Of a stretch of 64,000 nt of DNA, positions 8,121 to 16,440 are shown one piece after another. Under the pieces are notes generated by a model. The model worked only from the letters and a program-made list of their open reading frames with translations. It was not told where the DNA came from and did not search any database. Location: positions 1 to 64,000 of the forward strand of contig CACYRP010000008.1 of the NCBI GenBank assembly GCA_902776765.1. The letters run 5' to 3'. Within the stretch, counting starts at the first letter, position 1. Each line of letters begins with the position of its first letter. The position numbers were made by a program, and so were the translations under genes. This DNA comes from Fibrobacter succinogenes (GTDB lineage Bacteria; Fibrobacterota; Fibrobacteria; Fibrobacterales; Fibrobacteraceae).

Positions 8121-9608
8121 ATGAAAAGGATTTTGTTGTTCCTAACGATGTGCTTTGCACTTGCGAATGCTCAACTCTATTACGACAAGCATGGAGAATG
8201 CCGCGGCGCGTATAAGGACAGCTTGGAGTATTCCAAGCTTGTTGAGCTTGCAAAAAGATTTCATGGTTCGATTTTGGTGAAAAAGCCGGTTGAAGGCGTC
8301 AAGCCGAGAAAGAATCTGGAAAAGTTTCACGAAAATAAAATTCAAAGAACATTTTATGTGAGCCGCGATACTTTGGACAAAGAAAACTGGCTCGAAGTAG
8401 AAAAAAACGAAATCGTTAAAATTTGTGTTGACGAGCCTGTTGTCGCGTGGGAAACTTCCAACGAAATCGTTAAAATTTGTGTTGACGAGCCTGTTGTCGC
8501 GTGGGAAACTTCCTTAAAAGCGATTATATCTAGCGATTCGTGCCTAGCATTCCAAACACCGACTCTTATTGGGGTTGAAACACTTAATGTGTATTTCTCG
8601 GATGTGAAGATTTCTCATAAAATTAATTTAGCGGTCGGGATGAAATATCTGGACTTCAAAAATGAAGAAGTCTTATTGGGATTCAACAAATATAATAAAA
8701 CAGAATTGTACGCACTGGGTTACAAGAACAATCATGATCCAGAAAGACTGGTAACTATTACAGGAACTTATTTGATTGACAAATACCCTGTAACAAATTG
8801 TGAAATAATACAATTAATGTGGGATAACCTTCCATCTAAAAGTACTTCATTTACAAATTGGAACAGAAAACGTCTTGCTGATGAGTGGGTGACAAGAAAA
8901 AGAAATAGCTCGCGTAATGGAACCTGTGATGTACACGACTCTGCCGCTTGTACAATAATGTTATTTCAAGCCATGAAATACGCTAATACACGCAGTACAC
9001 GTGAAGGACTAAGACCATATTACATTTTTTCATCATCAAATGAATTCGATTCGAGAATTATTTCAAAAGGTAATTATATTATTGGTTACTACAATTTTAC
9101 AGATAAAGATGAAGGGAAAGACGAAATTCAAGTCTCAATCGACAGCACTTCGGATGGCTATAGGCTCCCGTTTTATGATGAATGGATGATGTTCGCTCGC
9201 GGCGGCGACAAAAAGAAACAAGCTCCGTGGAGTGATTCGGCAACATTTGAAGAAGCTTCGAAATATGCTCAATTGGGACCAGAATGGCATTATGATAAAT
9301 CAAAACCTGTGGGGCAACTATTGCCAAATGGATATGGCTTATATGATATGTTAGGTTTGGTTGAGGAGCATGTTCTTTTTGAAGAAAAAAATCCTTTTTC
9401 TGCTCCTCGTAATAAGCCGTCTTGTGTAAAAGGAGCCAATGATCGAACTGAACAAGAATGGAAACCAGCTTCAAAATCTTCTGGACCTTATTGGAAAGAT
9501 GTAAACTATGGGTATTACCGCGGAAACGACAACGAAGGTTTACCTGCAGGTTTCCGCTTAATCCGCAACATCGGCAATAACGCCAAGTGGGAAGAACGCG
9601 GTTTTTAA
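8121..9608 (+). CDS. TIGR02171-like secreted protein with FGE-type fold
   Basis: A 495-residue paralog of the preceding gene, with an ordinary signal peptide (MKRILLFLTMCFALANAQ) instead of a lipobox. It shares the WLEVEKNE block, LIDKYPVTNCEIIQ, GYRLPFYDEWMMFARGG and the ending GFRLIRNIGNNAKW. An 18-residue block (NEIVKIC to AWETS) occurs twice in tandem at about residues 96-131; the paralog has it once. There is no Shine-Dalgarno, and a TATATT box ends seven bases before the ATG. Its stop overlaps the stop of the convergent cyclotransferase gene. Function unknown. Confidence 0.75.
   Translation: MKRILLFLTMCFALANAQLYYDKHGECRGAYKDSLEYSKLVELAKRFHGSILVKKPVEGVKPRKNLEKFHENKIQRTFYVSRDTLDKENWLEVEKNEIVKICVDEPVVAWETSNEIVKICVDEPVVAWETSLKAIISSDSCLAFQTPTLIGVETLNVYFSDVKISHKINLAVGMKYLDFKNEEVLLGFNKYNKTELYALGYKNNHDPERLVTITGTYLIDKYPVTNCEIIQLMWDNLPSKSTSFTNWNRKRLADEWVTRKRNSSRNGTCDVHDSAACTIMLFQAMKYANTRSTREGLRPYYIFSSSNEFDSRIISKGNYIIGYYNFTDKDEGKDEIQVSIDSTSDGYRLPFYDEWMMFARGGDKKKQAPWSDSATFEEASKYAQLGPEWHYDKSKPVGQLLPNGYGLYDMLGLVEEHVLFEEKNPFSAPRNKPSCVKGANDRTEQEWKPASKSSGPYWKDVNYGYYRGNDNEGLPAGFRLIRNIGNNAKWEERGF
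8406..8513 (+). repeat. 54-nt exact tandem duplication inside the gene at 8121
   Basis: Two adjacent identical 54-base copies (about 8406-8459 and 8460-8513) encode the same 18 residues and keep the frame. Confidence 0.85.
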
Positions 9609-10429
9609 AACTTGACTTTATAGATTTGCGGCCAAAGCTTGCCTGTTATCCAGAAGTTCTTGCCATCGTAGGCGATGCCGTTCAAGACATCGACACCAGG
9701 GAATTTTTCGCGAATCTCTCCCGCTTTTTTCGAGAAGTCAATGTAGCGCAATACCTTCCCGCTCGGGAGTTCAATTTCGGCAATCAAATCCGTCTGCCAG
9801 ATGTTGGCATACAAAGTATTTCCAACAACTTCTAGTTCGTTCAGTAGCTTTATGGAATAGCGTCCATCGCGGACCTTGATGTTGCCCGATACAACAAAGC
9901 CACCCGGCGCAATTTGCAAAAGTTCATCGGTGCCATTGCTCATCAAAAGCTGGTCACGCCAAAGCGTAAGCCCCCAGCCTTCGGTCGGGATGCGGAACTC
10001 GCCCTTCTTTTTAAACGGCTTGCGGGAATAAATAAACGCCTTGTGCGATTTCCACGTGAGGTAATAAACTTCATCGCCAAGCACTACGGAACCCTCGCCA
10101 AAATAGCGTTCCTCGATGCGAGCGGAATCCAAAATTTTTCCGTCAAGCGTGCGGCGGTACAATCCCGATTTTCCATACAAACCCGTCGTTTCAATCAGCT
10201 CCTTGCCATCGAACGAAAGGCCTTGCGTAAAATGCGAAGATTCATGCGGAATCGAATCAAGAATCGTCGGCACAACGCGAGGAGCCTCGGCAAAGACATT
10301 AGACGAGAGTATAAAGAGTAAAGACGACAACCATTTAAGGCGAGAGTCGCGACCAACGAAGTTGGGCATGACCGAGCCGAATGGTTGGGACTTGAGCGAA
10401 GCGAAAGTCCAAAGACGAGAGAAATTCAT
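9605..10429 (-). CDS. Glutaminyl-peptide cyclotransferase, bacterial beta-propeller type
   Basis: This enzyme converts N-terminal Gln to pyroglutamate on exported proteins. The family hallmarks are present: HFTQGLSFDG, ETTGLYGKSGL, a central GWGLTLW block and the C-terminal LNGIAYDGKNFWITGKLWPQIYKV. A signal peptide-like segment (LKWLSSLLFILSSNVFA) precedes it, so it is periplasmic or lipid-free exported. The start is uncertain: the ATG at 10429 gives 274 residues, but the first about 20 codons coincide with an intergenic repeat, and the ATG at 10369 would give a tidier signal peptide. The open frame extends further upstream over the divergent gene, which I reject. Confidence 0.85.
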   Translation of the reverse strand: MNFSRLWTFASLKSQPFGSVMPNFVGRDSRLKWLSSLLFILSSNVFAEAPRVVPTILDSIPHESSHFTQGLSFDGKELIETTGLYGKSGLYRRTLDGKILDSARIEERYFGEGSVVLGDEVYYLTWKSHKAFIYSRKPFKKKGEFRIPTEGWGLTLWRDQLLMSNGTDELLQIAPGGFVVSGNIKVRDGRYSIKLLNELEVVGNTLYANIWQTDLIAEIELPSGKVLRYIDFSKKAGEIREKFPGVDVLNGIAYDGKNFWITGKLWPQIYKVKF

Positions 10430-10456
10430 AATTAAAAAAATACTAAATTTGCGGGC

Positions 10457-11023
10457 ATGGGTGAAATTAGAACTCCTGCCAAAGTTAAAATCATCGTGGG
10501 CATCCTCGCGAAAGATGCCGAAGCCGTGGAATCCGTCCGCAGTATTCTCAAGACAAAATTCGGCGAAGAAGACCTGAACTTGGAACCATTTCCATTTACG
10601 TTCACCAATTACTACAAAGAGGAAATCGGCGAAGCTCCGGTGCGAGCCTTCTTTAGCTACGAGCAGCTCGTGGATCGCGAAACGATAGTCGATATCAAGC
10701 TTTGGACCAACGACATCGAGCTCGAAATCGCTAAAGAAAACGACACTCCGGGACTGCGCCCTGTAAATCTTGATCCGGGCTACATGACTCTCGGGCAATT
10801 CTTTTTGGCAACGACCAAGGACCAGCGCCAGCGTGTTTACATGCAGCGCGGAATTTTCGTAGAGCCGACGCTATACTTCCAGGATGGGCACTTCCACGCT
10901 TTTGACTGGACGTATCGCGACTACCAAAGCGAAAAGTACATCAAGTATCTCGAAGAGGTGCGCAAACGCCTCGCCTACCAACACTCTACAGGAAGACCGT
11001 ATAGACTGCGTCGAATGAAGTAG
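10457..11023 (+). CDS. DUF4416 family protein
   Basis: A 188-residue soluble protein matching the DUF4416 pattern: an early KVKIIVGIL strand, NLDPGYMTLGQFFLATTKD in the middle, then GIFVEPTLYF and FDWTYRDYQS near the end. The family is widespread in bacteria with anaerobic lifestyles and has no assigned function. It is divergent from the cyclotransferase with only 27 bases between the start codons. No Shine-Dalgarno; a TACTAA box lies ten bases upstream. Confidence 0.85.
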   Translation: MGEIRTPAKVKIIVGILAKDAEAVESVRSILKTKFGEEDLNLEPFPFTFTNYYKEEIGEAPVRAFFSYEQLVDRETIVDIKLWTNDIELEIAKENDTPGLRPVNLDPGYMTLGQFFLATTKDQRQRVYMQRGIFVEPTLYFQDGHFHAFDWTYRDYQSEKYIKYLEEVRKRLAYQHSTGRPYRLRRMK

Positions 11024-11185
11024 ACAGTAAACAGTAGGCAGCCCTTCGACAGGCTCAGGGACCTGACTAGGTTGGTGAGCTTGCCGAACCATGCCGCGAT
11101 TATCAAACTTCCGACTTCCTACCGACTACTTCCTACTAATTCTCCTAAAACCAAACCCCTATTACCTAACCCCTATAACCTAAAA

Positions 11186-11557
11186 ATGAAAGCTGGTATT
11201 TTTACAATTCTTCTTCTCTGCTGTTCCAACATCTTTATGACATTTGCCTGGTACGGCAACCTCAAACTTAAAGAAATGCACATCAGCACTGACTGGCCGC
11301 TGATTCTTGTCATCCTCGCCTCCTGGGGGCTCGCCTTCCTAGAATACTGCTTTATGATTCCCGCCAACAGCATTGGCAGTCGCATCAACGGCGGTCCATT
11401 CAGCTTGATGCAGTTGAAGATCATCCAGGAAGCGATTTCACTCACGGTTTTCACGACAATTGCGGTAACCGTTTTCCATACAGAAACGCTCCAATGGAAT
11501 CACATTGTCGCTTTCCTGTTCATTATCGCCGCGGTTTTCTTTGCTTTCTTGAAATAA
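11186..11557 (+). CDS. DUF486 family small membrane protein
   Basis: A 123-residue integral membrane protein with four predicted segments (about residues 3-22, 34-52, 70-90 and 100-121). The conserved Trp-Gly, EYCFMIPANSIG and F-S-L-M-Q-LK-IIQE motifs fit DUF486, a DMT/EmrE-like family of unknown substrate. The ATG at 11186 was chosen over upstream in-frame codons because the region 11026-11160 is intergenic repeat (AGTAGGCAG and TTCCTACTAA units). A palindromic GATTCC repeat and a terminator follow. Confidence 0.85.
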   Translation: MKAGIFTILLLCCSNIFMTFAWYGNLKLKEMHISTDWPLILVILASWGLAFLEYCFMIPANSIGSRINGGPFSLMQLKIIQEAISLTVFTTIAVTVFHTETLQWNHIVAFLFIIAAVFFAFLK

Positions 11558-11559
11558 AA

Positions 11560-11585
11560 GATTCCGGCTCGGTGGCCGGAATGAC
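11560..11585. repeat. GATTCC...GGAATGAC palindromic intergenic repeat
   Basis: ATTCCGGC and GCCGGAAT form an 8-bp stem and are flanked by G and GAC. Related copies are at 18545-18576, 21763-21788, 37355-37401, 52382-52407 and 56508-56532. Confidence 0.75.
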
Positions 11586-11616
11586 GATTTAAATAAAAGA
11601 ACCGAACGACGATAGC

Positions 11617-11650
11617 AAAACGCCGCTGCACTTGGCAACGGCGTTTTTAA
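11617..11650. terminator. Bidirectional terminator between convergent genes
   Basis: AAAACGCCG and CGGCGTTTT form a 9-bp stem with A and T runs on either side. It serves the DUF486 gene and the minus-strand lipoprotein. Confidence 0.8.
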
Positions 11651-11675
11651 ATTACAATAAAGTATCAGGTATAAA

Positions 11676-13199
11676 CTATTCTGGTGAGCAAACTCTGGTA
11701 GCTCCATCGAGACTTATCGGTGCAGACCATTCGCTCCAATCAGTTTCACCCTTACCCTTTCCGTTCGTATTGTCTTTCCATACAATGCGGAATTGAGCAT
11801 AGTATCCGCAAATATCGCTGAGATAAGATTGGAGACACAACGACATATTAAATTCGTTTTGCAGAATACGGCTCCATTCAGCTTTATGAGAAGCAGAAGT
11901 ATCAGGATCAAAAAGTTTTTCGTGATTTGCTTCCGAGAAACCGGTTGAAGCAGCACAGCTCTTAAAGACACTAGTCGTTTTTGCAGCATCAGCAAAATCA
12001 GCTCTTACATCAAAACGTTTAGAGACAGAGGGTTCCTGATATGGGAACGTTTCGCTCCAATAGCAGCTATCGCACTTTTCGTTCTTTTTCTTACCTTCGC
12101 AATTTCCCTTATAATAGTTGTAATTTTCTAAGGAATTAAACCAGCGAACTTCGTAATAAACGGTATCGGTGTATTCCGATTCCACGATATACTTGCTAAT
12201 AAAGTTATTGTCTACAGTAAAGGTGGCAACAACCTGAGTTACCGTTTCATCATACCTTGTTGCGGTGTCATTATTCGCTTCAATACCGATTGTATAAAGA
12301 TACGAGTACTTAGTCGATGGTTCAGGAACATTGAGAGCCATATAGTCACGATAAGCAATATCCGGAGTCAACTGGATTGCTTCGGTAAATGCAGACGTAT
12401 CACCGCTATTGACAACAGCCATGCGGTAATAAGTTTCGATCTTATCACGGCCCTGTATATAGTAGTGGCGCACATTGCCATCGATAAACTGGTCTTTACC
12501 ATCACTTGACTTGACACCAGTCCACTTAAAATTTTTAAGCTTAGAAGTCTGGATAACAAATTTTCTATTCGGATTATCAGTAGTTTCGCTGTATTTCCAG
12601 CTCAGTTCCCAAACGCTCGGTGCTACACGGACGATAGCCACATCGGTCGGGATATCCGTTTTGGGAGTGGTAGTTTCTGCATCGCCGTAACCGTTGGACT
12701 TGATTTGCATACGGTTACTTTCTTTAGAAGTGGCGCATTTATCGTACGCAGCCACGCGATAATACTTACCAGCCTTTTTGGCGCCCTCTAACTTATAGAT
12801 GGTCACATCGGCATTGGAGTTACCTTCGTGTTCCCATTCAGGAGATTCTGCATCCATGTCAAGAACTTGGATTTCAAAGCCTTCTTCGGGACGATTATCA
12901 TTGCGAGTATAATCCCACGAAAGAGTCCAAGAAGAATCAGTCACCTTCTCGATAGCAAAACCCGACGGAGCAGCAAGAACTTCCTTAAGAGCGTCACAAG
13001 CGGCCTGGTTAGCATTTGAAGCACTGGACTTGGTCTTAGTCGCACCAGAAGAGGAGGACTTTGTAGAGGAGGTAGAAGTAGGAGTTGTCGTCGAGGATCC
13101 ATCATCCAACTCATCCGGAGCAGACGAATTAGAGCATGCACTCAAAGAAAACAGGAATGCTACGGTTGTCGAGAATTTCCAAAAAGTCAATTTTTTCAT
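11676..13199 (-). CDS. Lipoprotein with two Fn3-like repeats
   Basis: A 507-residue lipoprotein. The ATG at 13199 has GGGAG six bases upstream and gives a signal ending in LSAC. After a Thr/Ser-rich linker there are two fibronectin-III-like units, each with the pattern (T)D-SSWTLSWDY and PSVWELSWKY followed by YYR-AAYD and YYRMAVVN. The C-terminal half is Cys-containing and unrecognised. It is probably a surface-exposed binding or scaffold protein. It lies at the downstream end of the minus-strand GH43 region, but 186 bases and its own TATATT box (13263-13268) suggest independent transcription. Confidence 0.75.
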   Translation of the reverse strand: MKKLTFWKFSTTVAFLFSLSACSNSSAPDELDDGSSTTTPTSTSSTKSSSSGATKTKSSASNANQAACDALKEVLAAPSGFAIEKVTDSSWTLSWDYTRNDNRPEEGFEIQVLDMDAESPEWEHEGNSNADVTIYKLEGAKKAGKYYRVAAYDKCATSKESNRMQIKSNGYGDAETTTPKTDIPTDVAIVRVAPSVWELSWKYSETTDNPNRKFVIQTSKLKNFKWTGVKSSDGKDQFIDGNVRHYYIQGRDKIETYYRMAVVNSGDTSAFTEAIQLTPDIAYRDYMALNVPEPSTKYSYLYTIGIEANNDTATRYDETVTQVVATFTVDNNFISKYIVESEYTDTVYYEVRWFNSLENYNYYKGNCEGKKKNEKCDSCYWSETFPYQEPSVSKRFDVRADFADAAKTTSVFKSCAASTGFSEANHEKLFDPDTSASHKAEWSRILQNEFNMSLCLQSYLSDICGYYAQFRIVWKDNTNGKGKGETDWSEWSAPISLDGATRVCSPE

Positions 13200-13385
13200 A
13201 AAAAACTCCCTTTGGGGAAAATTTGTTTTACAATCAAATATATTTTTTTTTGTAAAAAAAAGAATATAAAAATCACATTTCAACAAAAATAAGTCTAAAA
13301 ATGTGCCTTAGCGTATAAAAAAGCACATTATTAAACCAAAAGTCCTATTTTTCTCGATAAATCGAGGAATACAAGTTCCCCAATC

Positions 13386-15365
13386 TTATTTAATTATGCG
13401 AAATTCACGATTACCGGCACGCACTAGATAAATGCCCCGGGGTTTAGAATTCAAGTGTATTTCGCGACCATAGCCACGATTGAGAACAACTCCGTTCATG
13501 TCGAACAGGGACCAAGAAGATTCAACCGAAAGACGAACCAGAGCGTTCGGGCGATTGTAGATTATTCCGTTCTTGGCGCTAAGAGGAGCAAAAGATTCAC
13601 CACGGATCGCCACAGAACTATCAGCTGCCTTGCCAAACTTGATGTTCCCGACGAGCGTTTCGCCACCCAAGCCTTCTGCGGTCAGGTAAAAATCTTGAAC
13701 GCCTTGCAACTTCGACAAGTTCGAGCACTTCACATCAGTCCATTTAGACGCATCGCCGGCAGTGGGCAGTTCACATTTTGAAATCACATCGCCTTTTTTG
13801 CTTTCTTTTCGCAGCGACAGCGTACCGCCAGCAGCGTTTTTCACCTGCACGCTCACGCCAACGTCCACAATTGAATCCGTAATTACGTTTTCGAAAATTG
13901 CATAACCGCCGTCCTTAATCGCAAGCTCATCATCTTCGGTCAAACGCACGCGGATACCGTTATCAAAGCCATTGCCGGGAATGGTATCGCGGATGATGCG
14001 CAAGAAGTCAAGACGGTCAAGTTCGGCGTAATGTTTACCCTTCGTGATTTCCACAAAGTTCGAACCGCGCTTGAGCTTTGTCGGGATGTACACCACAGAT
14101 TTTTCCGGGAATTCGCTCCAGGCGCCCGTGAGCGGGAGTTCCACTTCGCGAGTTTTGCCGTTGATGTCCACGAAATGCGAACTGCCGTTTGCGCCGTTAT
14201 CGGTCCAGTTGTTGTCGTAACGGTAACGGATAAGGTAATCACCTGCCTGCGGAATGATCATCGGCAAGCGAATCTTGCTATCATCGTAGTTGATGTAAGC
14301 AACAAATTCACCGTTCGAAGCCTTGGAACTGCTGGAGATATCCACATGCGTGAGGATGCCATGTTCCGCTTCGGCACTCAAGTAACGGCCAAGGAACGGC
14401 TGCCCCATCTCGGGCCAGTTGTCCTCTGTGTAAACAAGGTCGCGCACTTGTATGTAAGAATTTCCAGCATCATTCTTGTCGTAATAATGATTCACGAAAC
14501 GCTGACGATTCACATCCTGGAACGCTTCGCCGCCAGCAGGACCGTAGTAGCGCCCGTAACGGCTGAGGAGAATCGTACCGCCGCCATTCAAGAGCGCCTT
14601 GCCGCTGCGGTCTACATAGCCACCGTCAATGCGGTTGGAGCGCCCGACAGTCGTCTTGTAAGAATTGTTTTCGAGGTCGGCACCTTTTTTGCAGCAGTTA
14701 TCCCAAGCCGTAAAGAGGAAATACTTGCCGTTATGCTCGATAAGGCTTGCGCCTTCGACACCTGCGCCACCGCGGTTCGCAATGTTCTGCATCTTGGCGC
14801 CGTTCTTCACCTTGCCCGTTTTTTCATCAAGTTCAAGAATGTGGATGCCCGTGCCCCACGAACCGAACGCCATCCAGACTTTTCCATCCAGGTCCTTGAG
14901 CACAGCTGCGTCAATAGCGTTGTAAGCGTCGCTCTTGACCGTGTGAATCACTTCGCCTTGGTCCGTCCAGCCGTAGCCAGGCTTTGTCGGGTCGATTTCC
15001 TTACTTGACATAAAGCCCATACCCGACGAGCGGATACCCATCTCGGAACCGCAATAGTACATGCGGTATTCGCCACCGACATAGTGAATATCGGGCGCCC
15101 AAATGTCAATCATGTTCGGAGCGTACTTGTAAAGCCACTGCGAGAATTTCGGCATGGCCTGCTCGCCGTTTTCCCAGTTCAACGCGTCTTCGGAAAACTG
15201 CATGAGCATGTGGTTATCTGTTGTCGCAAGCGCATAGCCGTCTTCGTAACGGATGATGTCCGGATCGTGCCCGGCCCAGCGGTGTTCTTTGGCGTACCAG
15301 TCGGCAGCAAAAGCCTGCCCCGCCAGCAGTGCAGAAAGTACAAAAACCACGTCGAATCTTTTCAT
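13386..15365 (-). CDS. Secreted GH43 glycosidase with CBM6-like module and sorting tail
   Basis: A 659-residue exported enzyme (signal peptide ends QAFA, residue 20). The five-bladed GH43 domain shows HDPDIIR (catalytic base Asp), DIWAPDI, NAIDAAV (second Asp) and VEGASLIEH (acid Glu), most like endo-arabinanases or arabinofuranosidases. It is followed by a CBM6-like module (SAEAEHG through LDRLDFLR) and a second beta-sandwich starting near NGFDNGIRVRL. The last about 55 residues (SLFDMNGVVL, RGIYLVRAGN) resemble a type IX secretion sorting tail. The ATG at 15365 was preferred over a GTG at 15383. It shares its architecture with the gene at 16441. Confidence 0.88.
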   Translation of the reverse strand: MKRFDVVFVLSALLAGQAFAADWYAKEHRWAGHDPDIIRYEDGYALATTDNHMLMQFSEDALNWENGEQAMPKFSQWLYKYAPNMIDIWAPDIHYVGGEYRMYYCGSEMGIRSSGMGFMSSKEIDPTKPGYGWTDQGEVIHTVKSDAYNAIDAAVLKDLDGKVWMAFGSWGTGIHILELDEKTGKVKNGAKMQNIANRGGAGVEGASLIEHNGKYFLFTAWDNCCKKGADLENNSYKTTVGRSNRIDGGYVDRSGKALLNGGGTILLSRYGRYYGPAGGEAFQDVNRQRFVNHYYDKNDAGNSYIQVRDLVYTEDNWPEMGQPFLGRYLSAEAEHGILTHVDISSSSKASNGEFVAYINYDDSKIRLPMIIPQAGDYLIRYRYDNNWTDNGANGSSHFVDINGKTREVELPLTGAWSEFPEKSVVYIPTKLKRGSNFVEITKGKHYAELDRLDFLRIIRDTIPGNGFDNGIRVRLTEDDELAIKDGGYAIFENVITDSIVDVGVSVQVKNAAGGTLSLRKESKKGDVISKCELPTAGDASKWTDVKCSNLSKLQGVQDFYLTAEGLGGETLVGNIKFGKAADSSVAIRGESFAPLSAKNGIIYNRPNALVRLSVESSWSLFDMNGVVLNRGYGREIHLNSKPRGIYLVRAGNREFRIIK

Positions 15366-15584
15366 AACGCCTCGCTTTTCCACACTGCCAAACCAGTATA
15401 AATATATAATAAAAAATAGGAAGTAGTTAAGGGACGTTTCTCCTTAACACCCTCCGAATTGTCATGCCTCAACATCATCAATGTTGGCCAGACATAACCA
15501 TTTCGAGCGGTTTTCTTATTTTTTTATGAGCTGAAGACGCCGAGTCGCTTGAGCTTTCAGCAGGCAACCTGCGCCAACAATTTA

Positions 15585-16367
15585 TTATGGCCAAATTATA
15601 TCTATATCATCTGGAGAATATTCATACACAGCACTATCAAGAATAAAGTATTTCACATCTTTATATTCTGCGGGAATATCAAATTTATGATTGTACCTAC
15701 ATGTACAGGTTGTTTCTGAACGAACGTTGGCGTATTCTACAGATAAAGTATCTCCAGAACGTTTAAACGATATATCGGCATCAACCTCACACAAATCTTG
15801 CGCAAAGGGAATTTCAATTTGGCAATCACCATTTTGAGTTTCATGCAAGAAAAACTTTTTCAAATATTTAGAATACCCATTCTTTACAATATCCGTTTCA
15901 ACAATGCATTTTGCACGCGGATTAGCCATCACCGAAGAACTACTGCTTAGCGCTTTCAAAGAATCCTTATTGACAACAACCGGCGGTACGCACTGATATG
16001 TCATAATCATTGGCGGATACGAAACACAATTCGGTTTACGTTGATGATAAGTCGAGTCTCCGTTTTCAATATAGAGCGTATCAGGGCAACAAACGTCATA
16101 ACCCGGATCAATCCAACTAGAGCTGCTAAACAAGGGCCTTCTTGACGACGAAGACTTTTGCGTTTCGCTAGAAGATGATTCCTGTTCATCCGCAGCAGCC
16201 GAAGACGGATTTTCGGAAGTGGAATTTTCAGAAGTAGTACTTTCTGATGATGAACTTATCGCAGAACTTGAGCCTCCGGCAGTAGACAATGCGGGATTTG
16301 ACACTGAATCACCGCAAGCCCAAAGCACAAGCGACAGAATTGAACCACAAACAACAATTTTTTTCAT
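15585..16367 (-). CDS. Ser-rich lipoprotein, function unknown
   Basis: A 260-residue lipoprotein between two GH43 genes. The signal ends in LVLWAC, with AGGAGG eight bases before the ATG. A poly-Ser linker (residues about 30-95) leads to a Cys-rich C-terminal domain (CCPDTLYIENGD, CVSYPP, CTCRYNHKF). I do not recognise the domain. Its position suggests a part in polysaccharide binding at the cell surface, which is inference only. A TTATATTTT box upstream (complement near 16386-16394) suggests its own promoter. Confidence 0.7.
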   Translation of the reverse strand: MKKIVVCGSILSLVLWACGDSVSNPALSTAGGSSSAISSSSESTTSENSTSENPSSAAADEQESSSSETQKSSSSRRPLFSSSSWIDPGYDVCCPDTLYIENGDSTYHQRKPNCVSYPPMIMTYQCVPPVVVNKDSLKALSSSSSVMANPRAKCIVETDIVKNGYSKYLKKFFLHETQNGDCQIEIPFAQDLCEVDADISFKRSGDTLSVEYANVRSETTCTCRYNHKFDIPAEYKDVKYFILDSAVYEYSPDDIDIIWP

Positions 16368-16440
16368 ATTAAGATCCTCCTTTATTTCAAAATATAATCA
16401 TCATTGACGATAAATTTATCGAGGATCTCCATAACAAACG

